Part shown: positions 34,086 through 42,289 of the stretch, one piece after another
Position numbering within the stretch: position 1 is the stretch's first letter
How the letters are laid out: each line of letters opens with the position of its first letter
Assembly: GCF_000018045.1 (NCBI RefSeq)
Contig: NC_009792.1
Location: forward strand, 2,108,001-2,172,000
Length of the DNA: 64,000 nucleotides
Direction of reading: 5' to 3'
From: Citrobacter koseri ATCC BAA-895
GTDB lineage: Bacteria; Pseudomonadota; Gammaproteobacteria; Enterobacterales; Enterobacteriaceae
The notes under the pieces: generated by a model
Database searches by the model: none
Told to the model about the DNA's origin: nothing
The model's input: the letters and a program-made list of their open reading frames with translations, nothing else
Translations under genes and position numbers: made by a program

Positions 34086-34804
34086 TTGAATTTAAAAACG
34101 TCTCCAAGCATTTTGGGCCAACCCAGGTGCTGCACAATATTGATCTGAACATCAAACAGGGTGAAGTGGTGGTCATCATCGGGCCATCCGGCTCCGGGAA
34201 GTCCACTCTGCTGCGCTGCATCAACAAACTGGAAGAGATCACGTCCGGCGAGTTGATTGTTGATGGTCTGAAAGTGAACGATCCGAAGGTGGATGAGCGG
34301 TTAATCCGTCAGGAAGCCGGCATGGTGTTCCAGCAGTTCTATCTCTTCCCGCATCTGACGGCGCTGGAAAACGTCATGTTCGGGCCGCTGCGCGTGCGCG
34401 GCGCGAAGAAAGAAGATGCCGAAAAGCAGGCCAAAGAGTTATTAGCGAAAGTCGGGCTGGCAGAGCGTGCGCATCACTACCCTTCCGAACTTTCCGGTGG
34501 TCAGCAGCAGCGTGTGGCGATTGCCCGCGCGCTGGCAGTGAAGCCGAAAATGATGCTGTTTGACGAACCGACCTCCGCGCTGGACCCGGAACTGCGTCAC
34601 GAAGTGCTGAAAGTCATGCAGGATCTGGCGGAAGAAGGGATGACAATGGTCATTGTGACCCACGAAATCGGCTTTGCCGAGAAAGTGGCCTCCCGTCTGA
34701 TCTTCATCGACAAAGGGCGCATTGCGGAAGACGGTAATCCGCAAACCCTGATTGAAAATCCGCCCAGCCAGCGTTTGCAGGAGTTCTTGCAGCACGTTTC
34801 CTGA
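34082..34804 (+). CDS. glnQ: GlnQ, glutamine ABC transporter ATPase
   Basis: 240 residues. Walker A GPSGSGKST near 35, Q-loop FQQFYLFPHLT, signature LSGGQQQR, Walker B MMLFDEPTSALD, switch His in VIVTHEIGFA. Starts at GTG 34082, overlapping the glnP stop, as in E. coli. Works with GlnP and GlnH. A strong terminator follows 7 bp after the stop. Confidence 0.97.
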   Translation: MIEFKNVSKHFGPTQVLHNIDLNIKQGEVVVIIGPSGSGKSTLLRCINKLEEITSGELIVDGLKVNDPKVDERLIRQEAGMVFQQFYLFPHLTALENVMFGPLRVRGAKKEDAEKQAKELLAKVGLAERAHHYPSELSGGQQQRVAIARALAVKPKMMLFDEPTSALDPELRHEVLKVMQDLAEEGMTMVIVTHEIGFAEKVASRLIFIDKGRIAEDGNPQTLIENPPSQRLQEFLQHVS

Positions 34805-34811
34805 GGCACGC

Positions 34812-34840
34812 CCCTCCCTTCCGCCCGGAAGGGAGGGTTT
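34812..34840 (+). terminator. Terminator of glnHPQ
   Basis: Eleven-bp perfect stem (CCCTCCCTTCC and its complement) with a GCCC loop and TTT tail. Confidence 0.85.
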
Positions 34841-34922
34841 CCCCGGAATCCTCCCATTTCAAATCCCTCCCCTTTAAGCATCTATACTTATCTTTTTGCT
34901 TATATTTCTCACAGGAGGAGTC

Positions 34923-37157
34923 ATGCGGCGGATCCTGTTCATCCTCTTTTTACTGCTGGGCGCCCCCGCGCATGCGGTCGCGATCCCCGGCGTCACAACG
35001 GACGCCTCAGGCAGTCAGGAGGCCGCGCCTGCGGCTGAACCCGATGTCGAACAAAAGAAAGCCGCCTACGCAGCGCTGGCGGATGTGCTGGAGAACGAGA
35101 CCTCTCGCAAGGAACTCATCGACCAGCTACGAAAAGTCGCCGCCACGCCGCCGCCAGAGCCCGTCCCTACGATAACGCCGCCCACGGTTACGGAAGAAAA
35201 AACGGTGCTGGAGAACGTAACCGACATCAGCCGGCGTTACGGAGAAGCCCTCTCCGGGCGCTTTGCCCAGCTTTATCGTAACATCACCGACTCGCCGCAT
35301 AAGCCGTTTAACACGCAGACATTTACCAATGCCCTGACCCACTTCCTGATGCTGGCGGCCTCGGTGTTTGTCTTTTACTGGCTGATACGGCTTTGCGCGC
35401 TGCCGCTGTATCGCAAAATGGGTCAGTGGGCGCGCGCAAAAAATCGTGACCGCAGCAACTGGCTACAGCTTCCCGCAATGATTATCGGCGCATTTATCAT
35501 CGATCTGCTCCTGCTGGCGCTGACCCTGTTTGTCGGGCAGATACTGAGCGACAGAATGAACGCCGGCAGCCGAACCATCGCCTTTCAACAAAGTCTGTTC
35601 CTGAACGCGTTTGCCCTGATTGAGTTTTTCAAAGCCATTCTGCGTCTGATCTTTTGCCCTAACGTAGCGGAGTTGCGTCCGTTCACGATTCAGGACGCCA
35701 GCGCGCGCTACTGGAATCGCCGTCTGAGTTCGCTCAGTAGCCTGATCGGCTATGGTCTGATCGTCGCCGTGCCGATTATCTCCAACCAGGTCAACGTCCA
35801 GGTCGGCGCGATGGCGAACGTCATCATCATGCTGTGCATTACACTGTGGGCGCTGTATCTGATCTTCAAAAACAAAAAAGAGATCACCCAACATCTGCTG
35901 AATCTCGCGGAACGGTCGCTGGCCTTTTTCAGTCTGTTTATTCGCGCCTTCGCGCTGGTGTGGCACTGGCTGGCCAGCGCCTATTTTATCGTGCTGTTTT
36001 TCTTCTCATTGTTCGACCCGGGCAACAGCCTGAAGTTTATGATGGGCGCGACGGTACGCAGCCTGCTCATTATCGGTGTCGCCGCGTTTGTTTCCGGCAT
36101 GTTCTCACGCTGGATAGCCAAAACCATTACGCTGTCGCCCCCTACGCAGCGCAACTATCCTGAGCTGCAAAAACGGCTGAACGGCTGGCTGTCAACCGCC
36201 CTGAAAGCCGCGCGAATCTTGACGGTTTGCGTGGCGATCATGCTGTTGCTCAACGCCTGGGGGTTATTCGACTTCTGGAACTGGCTGCACAACGGCGCGG
36301 GAGAAAAAACCGTCGATATTCTGATCCGCATTGCGCTGATCCTCTTTTTCTCTGCGGTCGGATGGACCATCCTCGCCAGCCTGATTGAGAACCGCCTGGC
36401 GTCAGATATTCACGGCCGCCCCTTACCCAGCGCGCGTACCCGAACCCTGCTTACGCTGTTTCGTAACGCCCTGGCGGTGATCATCAGTACAATCACTATC
36501 ATGATCGTGCTGTCGGAGATTGGCGTGAACATTGCCCCCTTACTGGCCGGCGCCGGGGCGCTGGGGCTGGCGATTTCGTTCGGTTCGCAAACGCTGGTGA
36601 AAGATATAATTACCGGCGTATTCATCCAGTTTGAAAACGGGATGAATACCGGCGATCTGGTGACTATCGGCCCGCTGACCGGTACGGTGGAACGAATGTC
36701 GATTCGCTCGGTAGGCGTGCGTCAGGATACCGGGGCGTACCACATTATTCCGTGGTCTTCGATTACCACCTTCGCGAACTTTGTGCGCGGCATTGGTTCG
36801 GTCGTGGCTAACTATGACGTGGATCGCCATGAAGATGCGGATAAAGCCAATCAGGCATTGAAGGACGCGGTGGCTGCGGTGATGGAGACGGAAGATATTC
36901 GCGGGTTGATTATCGGAGAACCGTCATTCTCCGGGATCGTCGGGCTGACCAATACCGCTTTTACGCTGCGGGTCTCCTTTACCACCTTGCCCTTAAAACA
37001 GTGGACGGTACGCTTCGCGCTCGACAGCCAGGTGAAAAAACATTTCGATCTGGCAGGCGTTCGCGCGCCGGTGCAAACGTATCAGGTACTGCCCGCACCG
37101 ACGATCAGTCAGGCGCCAGCGACAGACCCCCTGCCGCCGAGCGAACCCACGCTTTAG
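34923..37157 (+). CDS. ybiO: YbiO, mechanosensitive channel of the MscS family
   Basis: Large MscS-type channel of the inner membrane, 744 residues (741 in E. coli). Signal-like start MRRILFILFLLLGAPAHA, then a proline/glutamate-rich periplasmic segment, about ten membrane helices, and the MscS pore and beta domain: LLAGAGALGLAISFGSQTLVKDIITGVFIQFE (TM3-like) and GDLVTIGPLTGTVERMSIR. The start at 34923 has CAGGAGGAG upstream; an in-frame ATG at 34896 lies before that site. The N-terminal periplasmic part differs most from E. coli. Its stop overlaps the convergent rlmF stop by 4 bp. Confidence 0.93.
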   Translation: MRRILFILFLLLGAPAHAVAIPGVTTDASGSQEAAPAAEPDVEQKKAAYAALADVLENETSRKELIDQLRKVAATPPPEPVPTITPPTVTEEKTVLENVTDISRRYGEALSGRFAQLYRNITDSPHKPFNTQTFTNALTHFLMLAASVFVFYWLIRLCALPLYRKMGQWARAKNRDRSNWLQLPAMIIGAFIIDLLLLALTLFVGQILSDRMNAGSRTIAFQQSLFLNAFALIEFFKAILRLIFCPNVAELRPFTIQDASARYWNRRLSSLSSLIGYGLIVAVPIISNQVNVQVGAMANVIIMLCITLWALYLIFKNKKEITQHLLNLAERSLAFFSLFIRAFALVWHWLASAYFIVLFFFSLFDPGNSLKFMMGATVRSLLIIGVAAFVSGMFSRWIAKTITLSPPTQRNYPELQKRLNGWLSTALKAARILTVCVAIMLLLNAWGLFDFWNWLHNGAGEKTVDILIRIALILFFSAVGWTILASLIENRLASDIHGRPLPSARTRTLLTLFRNALAVIISTITIMIVLSEIGVNIAPLLAGAGALGLAISFGSQTLVKDIITGVFIQFENGMNTGDLVTIGPLTGTVERMSIRSVGVRQDTGAYHIIPWSSITTFANFVRGIGSVVANYDVDRHEDADKANQALKDAVAAVMETEDIRGLIIGEPSFSGIVGLTNTAFTLRVSFTTLPLKQWTVRFALDSQVKKHFDLAGVRAPVQTYQVLPAPTISQAPATDPLPPSEPTL

Positions 37158-38080
37158 CGCTTACGCGCCATAAAGCGGCGACGCTGATCGTCATCCATAA
37201 AGGTCCAGGCAATAAAGCGACTCTGCTTTTGCCCCTGGGCCATCTCCTTTTTGACCACTTTTACCGCCCCGACGTCCGTCAGCGCGCGGTACAGCGGCGG
37301 CAAATTTTCGCCGCGCGACACTAACGTGGTGAACCACATCACCTGGCGGCCAAAGGCCTGGCTTTCCGCGATCATCGTTTTGATAAACGCCACTTCCCCG
37401 CCTTCGCACCAGAGTTCCTGCTGCTGGCCGCCAAAATTCAGGGCATCGTTTTTATCCTGCCCCAGATTGCGACGTTTGCGCTCGCTCCCCGCACGGGCAG
37501 AAGCCGCCGAATCGTGGAACGGCGGATTGCACAGCGTGGCGTCATACTGTTCATTCTTATGAATGATGCCGTTGAAGATTGCCGCAGGATCTTTCTGCCG
37601 ACGCAGACGAATCGATCGGGTTAATCCTGGGTTGCCGCTGATGATCACCTGGGCGCTGGCCAGCGCCTGCGCATGGACTTCGCTGCCGGTAAAGCGCCAG
37701 CCGTATTCATGCACGCCGATAAGCGGGTAAATGCAGTTCGCTCCTGTCCCCACATCCAGCACGCTCGCATCCGCCGGAATCGCGCCTGTGGTTTCGCCCA
37801 GCAGATCCGCCAGATGGTGAATATAATCGGCGCGGCCTGGCACCGGCGGGCACAGAAAGCCTTCGGGAATATCCCAGTTTGCCACCTGATAGAAATACGC
37901 CAGCAGCGCTTTATTGAGCGCCTTGACTGCCAAAGGATTCGCGAAATCAACGCTTTGCTCACCCGCAGGCGTACGGGTAAGAAATTGCGCCAGTTCTGGC
38001 GTGACCTGGCATAACGTCGCGAGATCGTAACGATGATGATGGCGATTACGTGGGTGCAATCCCGGTTTCTGGGCAGACAT
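37154..38080 (-). CDS. rlmF: RlmF, 23S rRNA (adenine-1618-N6) methyltransferase
   Basis: Methylates A1618 of 23S rRNA using S-adenosylmethionine. 308 residues, equal to E. coli RlmF (YbiN). SAM-binding motif VLDVGTGANCIYPLIG near residue 108 and catalytic NPPF in DATLCNPPFHDSAASA mark an N6-adenine methyltransferase. The N-terminus is basic and His-rich (HPRNRHHHRYD), as usual. Good ribosome site (AAGGAG). Monocistronic; convergent overlap of 4 bp with ybiO. Confidence 0.95.
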   Translation of the reverse strand: MSAQKPGLHPRNRHHHRYDLATLCQVTPELAQFLTRTPAGEQSVDFANPLAVKALNKALLAYFYQVANWDIPEGFLCPPVPGRADYIHHLADLLGETTGAIPADASVLDVGTGANCIYPLIGVHEYGWRFTGSEVHAQALASAQVIISGNPGLTRSIRLRRQKDPAAIFNGIIHKNEQYDATLCNPPFHDSAASARAGSERKRRNLGQDKNDALNFGGQQQELWCEGGEVAFIKTMIAESQAFGRQVMWFTTLVSRGENLPPLYRALTDVGAVKVVKKEMAQGQKQSRFIAWTFMDDDQRRRFMARKR

Positions 38081-38366
38081 GGCATTCTCCTTTTAGCAGC
38101 GGCGTAAGATACTCGCATAACGCAACGCGGTAAACAAACCTGACGGAGAAAGCCCGCTTATACCGCAGACGAACACGGGTCGCTCCGCAGGCTTAGCGAC
38201 AAAATCCTGGAAAATCAACAATCTGTATGTCATTGATTTGTCAATATTCGTCAAAAAATATCGTTCAAAAAACAAGCACATCATAATCAATTTTTTGCGT
38301 TAATTTTGCGTCATCAACGTCCTAAACTTATGAGGCACCACCTGTTGTTTCTAAGAGGATGCCGTT

Positions 38367-38627
38367 ATGAAAAAATGCCTCACCGTACTGGCTGCTGCTC
38401 TGCTCACTGGCATGAGTTTTAGTGCATTCGCCGCGCAGCCGCTTAGCAGCTCAGAAGCAGGCCAGCTCAGACCCGCCGGGACCGTCTCGGCGACGGGCGC
38501 GACGACGCTGAGCGAACTTGAAAATAAACTGGCAGAAAAAGCGCGTGAACAAGGCGCCAAAGGTTTTGTCGTCAATTCTGCCGGTGGCGATAACCAAATG
38601 TATGGCACTGCCACTATCTACAAATAA
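38367..38627 (+). CDS. mcbA: McbA (YbiM), BhsA/McbA-family periplasmic protein
   Basis: 86-residue DUF1471 protein with signal peptide MKKCLTVLAAALLTGMSFSAFA. The mature core is QLRPAGTVSATGATTLSELENKLAEKAREQGAKGF, ending GTATIYK. In E. coli it is repressed by McbR and affects colanic acid and mucoidy in biofilms. Strong AAGAGGATGCCGTT ribosome region. It is paralogous to ybiJ 750 bp downstream (same ...SATGATTL/SAEGATTL... core and IYK end). The 286-bp upstream gap is AT-rich with no other gene seen. Confidence 0.92.
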   Translation: MKKCLTVLAAALLTGMSFSAFAAQPLSSSEAGQLRPAGTVSATGATTLSELENKLAEKAREQGAKGFVVNSAGGDNQMYGTATIYK

Positions 38628-38819
38628 CCCCCTACCAGGTAACTGCATTCCCACCGAATGCAGTTTTCCTTAGCATGGAAAACGTCCCCCCGTCTTTTTC
38701 ATTCGCTGATGTTTTTCGCTGACTGATATACCGGCCTGCTTCTGCGCTATTGACTGTACGATTTTTGACCCCATATTCACTACACTTACCGTATGGAATA
38801 AAGGGGGAGGAACAGGTAT

Positions 38820-39086
38820 ATGGCATCCGGGTGGGCGAACGACGACGCCGTTAATGAACAAATCAACAATACTATTGAAGATGCTGTCGCCCGCGTTCGC
38901 GGCGAAATTCCTCAAGGCGAAAGCCTGTATGAATGTGAAGAGTGCGGCGATCCTATCCCGGAAGCGCGGCGTAAAGCCGTTCCGGGAGTAAGGCTATGCA
39001 TTGCCTGCCAGCAGGAGAAAGATTTACATAACGCAACATTCTCAGGATATAATCGCAGGGGATCGAAAGATAGCCAGTTACGCTAA
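38820..39086 (+). CDS. ybiI: YbiI, DksA/TraR-type zinc-finger protein
   Basis: 88 residues. The four-cysteine finger C39-x2-C42 ... C60-x2-C63 sits in CEECGDPIPEARRKAVPGVRLCIACQ, and the protein ends GYNRRGSKDSQLR as in E. coli. DksA-like finger proteins bind in the RNA polymerase secondary channel, but a regulatory role for YbiI is not established. The ATG at 38820 follows GGGGGAGGAACAGGTAT. In E. coli fiu and ybiX lie between mcbA and ybiI; both are absent here. Confidence 0.92.
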   Translation: MASGWANDDAVNEQINNTIEDAVARVRGEIPQGESLYECEECGDPIPEARRKAVPGVRLCIACQQEKDLHNATFSGYNRRGSKDSQLR

Positions 39087-39373
39087 CTTTTCTTTACGTA
39101 AAACAACAGCGTAAGCATGTTCTTTTACTCTCATGCTTTTTCACCTTCTGCGTGGCAAAATGTGCCGTTACTCTCTCTTCTGTAAAGTGAAATGGCAAGA
39201 AGCGTAAATCCATGTTTTGAATTTATTAATAATCAATAAGTTATTTGTCATTCAAATTATTTGATGGATGACGTCAATTCTATTCGATTTTATCTCCCGC
39301 AAAAAACCGTGATACTTATCACATCGACGGAACAACGTCTTACTACACAAGAATAACCTGCGAGAGATTAATC

Positions 39374-39634
39374 ATGAAAAATATCAAATATGCTGTTGCT
39401 GCTATCGCTCTGTCTACCCTGTCATTTGGCGTTTTCGCTGCCGAGCCGGTAACGGCTTCCCAGGCGCAAAGCATGAATAAAATCGGTGTTGTTTCTGCGG
39501 AAGGCGCCACCACTCTGGATGGACTGGAAGCGAAACTGGCTGAGAAAGCGGCAGCTGCCGGCGCAACCGGTTATAGCATCACTTCCGCAACCAACAACAA
39601 CAAAATGAGCGGCACTGCTGTTATCTACAAATAA
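39374..39634 (+). CDS. ybiJ: YbiJ, BhsA/McbA-family periplasmic protein
   Basis: 86 residues. Signal peptide MKNIKYAVAAIALSTLSFGVFA, then AEPVTASQAQSMNKIGVVSAEGATTLDGLEAKLAEKAAAAGATGYSI-type DUF1471 core and terminal GTAVIYK. Small, exported and stress-linked family; the exact role is unknown. The ATG follows GCGAGAGATTAATC (weak site). The 287-bp gap from ybiI shows only AT-rich promoter-like DNA. A strong terminator follows. Confidence 0.92.
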   Translation: MKNIKYAVAAIALSTLSFGVFAAEPVTASQAQSMNKIGVVSAEGATTLDGLEAKLAEKAAAAGATGYSITSATNNNKMSGTAVIYK

Positions 39635-39716
39635 TTTCACGCGTTTCTGTTATACCCGTCTGTTTGCCGACAGACACACTGCTCCAACCCTCATTGAACC
39701 TGTGTTACCCTTGTTC

Positions 39717-39747
39717 GCCCGTCCGCCACTGGACGGGCTTTTTTTTT
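39717..39747 (+). terminator. Terminator of ybiJ
   Basis: GCCCGTCC-GCCACT-GGACGGGC followed by nine T. Confidence 0.9.
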
Positions 39748-39756
39748 GCCTGACGC

Positions 39757-40725
39757 TTAAAAATGCTGCGCTACCCGCGCAAGCCCTTCCGTTAACGTCG
39801 CCGCTTCTCCCGTAGCCACCAGGCAGCACGCCATCTGAATTTTCAGGGAAGCCGGGATCGGCTCGCTTCCCGCCAGGCAGCGCTCAATCCAGCGAGCGGT
39901 GGTTTCCGGGTCTTTTGCCGCAGGCAGCGGCACCGGCTCGTCGGGCATCTCGCTCTGGCGATCCTGAAGCACCTGCACGCCGGAACGGTCGATCAGGCTG
40001 ATTTGCGGGCAACGCTGTGGATTGGCATACACCTCCCCTTCCGTGCCGTGCATCAGCAAACCGCGCCCACCGATGTCGGCAAAAAATTTCGCGACGCGCG
40101 GAACGTACTCCGGGTGCGAGACGCTGGACAACCGCAAGGCGGCATCTTCCGCAAACGGCGTCGCTAACTTCGCCAGCGTGTGCGCGCTGTTACGCACGCC
40201 CAGCCGCCAGCGCATTGCCAGCTGTTTTTCCAGCGGTGGGCACAGCGTACCAACAGGAATAAACACCGGCTCGTGTCCATCCAGCTTCGCCTGAGCCTGA
40301 CCGGCGTGCAGCGTCGGCGCAATCCCCATCAGTTCGAAAATGGTCTCCGTCAGTACGCGCGTCGGATCTTCGCTTACGCCATGTACCACCACCGGAAAGC
40401 CCAGTTTATGCAGCAGAATCGCCAGCAACGGCGTCAGGTTCGCCTGTTTGCGCGCTCCGTTGTAGCTGGGGATGACAATCGGCATCGGTTTGGCGACCGG
40501 CGGCGTAAGCGTAATCGTGTGGTTCTGCATGGCTTCATAAAAGCCCAGCATCTCCGCTTCGCCTTCCCCTTTAATACGCAACGCGATCAACACGCCGCCC
40601 ATTTCCAGTTCGGGCACATCGCCATTCAACATATGGGTATACAGGCCGCGCGCGGTATCCTGATCCAGGTCGCGGGCGTGATTTTTACCCCGACCGACCT
40701 CTTTGATGATTTTGCGATAATCCAT
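39757..40725 (-). CDS. ybiB: YbiB, TrpD2-family nucleic-acid-binding protein
   Basis: 322 residues with the anthranilate phosphoribosyltransferase-like fold, but in this family used to bind DNA/RNA without sequence specificity. Blocks: GRGKNHARDLDQDTARGLY (N-terminal helices), IPSYNGARKQANLTPLLA and HGVSEDPTRVLTETIFELMG. The start at 40725 has GGAG six nt upstream. In E. coli ybiB follows dinG and is induced with it in the SOS response. Here a fimbrial operon on the other strand lies between them, and I see no LexA box in the 250 bp upstream, so SOS control may be lost. Confidence 0.9.
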   Translation of the reverse strand: MDYRKIIKEVGRGKNHARDLDQDTARGLYTHMLNGDVPELEMGGVLIALRIKGEGEAEMLGFYEAMQNHTITLTPPVAKPMPIVIPSYNGARKQANLTPLLAILLHKLGFPVVVHGVSEDPTRVLTETIFELMGIAPTLHAGQAQAKLDGHEPVFIPVGTLCPPLEKQLAMRWRLGVRNSAHTLAKLATPFAEDAALRLSSVSHPEYVPRVAKFFADIGGRGLLMHGTEGEVYANPQRCPQISLIDRSGVQVLQDRQSEMPDEPVPLPAAKDPETTARWIERCLAGSEPIPASLKIQMACCLVATGEAATLTEGLARVAQHF

Positions 40726-40929
40726 GACATTCTCCACTGCGACATTTTTTTAACAATATAGCCCCTCTGGAGACCCTGCCGTTAGTTTTTTATCTCAGCC
40801 ATCAATCACCTGTTTTTGTAGTAATTATTAAAACGCAAGCATTAGTTCAAATATTTGTGATTTTTATACACGATTCTAATCCGTAAACAATCTGATTAAA
40901 TATCTGGCGAAGAGTTATTGAGGGTCCAC

Positions 40930-40957
40930 GGTGAAAACGTCCAGGCTGGTTTTCACC
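40930..40957 (+). promoter_or_regulatory. Inverted repeat in front of the pilin gene
   Basis: GGTGAAAAC-10 nt-GTTTTCACC, 9-bp perfect arms, ending 21 bp before the pilin ATG. Could be a leader hairpin that controls translation or an operator. It is far too short to be an invertible phase switch. Confidence 0.45.
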
Positions 40958-40978
40958 ACTTATACACCAGGATTTATG

Positions 40979-41515
40979 ATGAACAAGGTTGCTTTAGGTT
41001 TATTCATCGCTGCAACAGTAGGATGTTCCGCATCCGCATTTGCGGCAACAAATGGCGAAGGTCAGATTAACTTTACGGGTGAAATCATTGACTCCGCTTG
41101 TCAGGTCGTTAATGGGTTAAGTAACCCGCTAAATGTCGAGTTGGGCAGAGTGTCTAAAACCGTATTTTCTGGCGCAGGCTCTACCAGCACACCAACGAAA
41201 TTCGATATTCAGCTAAAAGACTGCCCGGAAATGGTGACCTCTGCCGCCATTAATTTTGGCGGTACGCCGGATACAGATAACAGCACGACCCTGGCATTAA
41301 CGCCAGACACGGAGACGGCTACCGGTGTGGCAATTCAGTTGCTCGACTCGTCAGAGCAACCCGTCAGCTTATATACCCCTTCCCGTCAATATCCACTGAC
41401 GGCAGGAAGCACGGTAAACGATCTGGAATTTGCAGCGCGTTATATTCAGACTCAGGCTGCCGTTACGGCCGGCCCGGCAAATTCCGTATCTACCTTTACC
41501 GTTATCTATAACTGA
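40979..41515 (+). CDS. Chaperone-usher major pilin subunit
   Basis: 178 residues. Signal peptide MNKVALGLFIAATVGCSASAFA, then NGEGQINFTGEIIDSACQV, the standard first strand and Cys of FimA-type pilins. Its disulfide partner is in LKDCPEM. The C-terminus FTVIYN has the penultimate Tyr recognised by the chaperone. An ATG one codon earlier (40976) and a GTG at 40931 are alternative starts; the signal peptide and AGGA spacing favour 40979. First gene of a five-gene operon (pilin, chaperone, usher, two-domain subunit, pilin) inserted between ybiB and dinG. I do not recognise a named fimbria. Confidence 0.85.
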   Translation: MNKVALGLFIAATVGCSASAFAATNGEGQINFTGEIIDSACQVVNGLSNPLNVELGRVSKTVFSGAGSTSTPTKFDIQLKDCPEMVTSAAINFGGTPDTDNSTTLALTPDTETATGVAIQLLDSSEQPVSLYTPSRQYPLTAGSTVNDLEFAARYIQTQAAVTAGPANSVSTFTVIYN

Positions 41516-41584
41516 TATTATCCATCCGAAGATATTAGCCCTTTCTTCAGGGCTAATATCTTTTATTCATGCTGAGAAATATTT

Positions 41585-42259
41585 ATGCGTCACGGTTATT
41601 TACTGAGCACTCTTTTTCTGGTAGCAGCGACAGCGCATGCTGGCGTTATTATTAACGGCACCCGTCTTGTTTACCAGGGAGACAAAAAGGAATCCTCGCT
41701 TGGTCTTTCAAACCCAGATTCAACGGACTATCTGGTACAATCCTGGGTCGATTCCGGCAGTAAAAATCCGGGCAATACCCCCTTTCTGATTACGCCGCCG
41801 CTGTTTCGCCTGAATGCGAAAGAAGACAACGTTCTGCGGGTTATTCGCACAGGCGGCAATCTGCCTGAGGATCGTGAATCGCTGTACTGGCTGAATATCA
41901 AGGCTATTCCATCGTCAAAACACGTTGAGGGGGTAAATACCCTGCAAATCGCGATCAACACGCGTATTAAACTATTGTATCGCCCATCCTCCGTGAAAGG
42001 TAAGCCAGAAGAGGTTGCTGACAAACTGGAATGGCATCGTGAAGGTCACGATCTGGTCGTCAATAACCCGACGCCGTTTTATATGAATTTCCAGAGCGTG
42101 ATGATTAATGGTCATAAAATCAGTAAAGCGACCTGGGCAGTACCTGAAACGGCAACCCACATGGCTCTGCCCGCCAATACTGACGGTAACACCGTGACCT
42201 ATTCCATTATTACTGATTACGGCAGCATCAGCCGAACCTGGTCTAAGCCTGTCCATTAA
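41585..42259 (+). CDS. Periplasmic fimbrial chaperone (PapD-like)
   Basis: 224 residues with signal peptide MRHGYLLSTLFLVAATAHA. Two immunoglobulin-like domains: GVIINGTRLVYQGDKKESSLGLSN (strands A-B), LFRLNAKEDNVLRVIRTGG, ESLYWLNIKAIPS and the G1 strand region INTRIKLLYRPSSVKG. Caps pilin subunits by donor-strand complementation and delivers them to the usher. The conserved pocket Arg and Lys of the family correspond to R27 in NGTRLVY and K129 in RIKLLYRP. It follows the pilin by 69 bp and precedes the usher by 30 bp. Confidence 0.9.
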   Translation: MRHGYLLSTLFLVAATAHAGVIINGTRLVYQGDKKESSLGLSNPDSTDYLVQSWVDSGSKNPGNTPFLITPPLFRLNAKEDNVLRVIRTGGNLPEDRESLYWLNIKAIPSSKHVEGVNTLQIAINTRIKLLYRPSSVKGKPEEVADKLEWHREGHDLVVNNPTPFYMNFQSVMINGHKISKATWAVPETATHMALPANTDGNTVTYSIITDYGSISRTWSKPVH

Positions 42260-42289
42260 GATAACGGCGCACAGGCAACTAAAATAATC

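Noticed and set aside
40930..40957. Fimbrial phase-variation switch (invertible element)
   Set aside because: The inverted repeats enclose only 10 nt, and no recombinase gene is adjacent.
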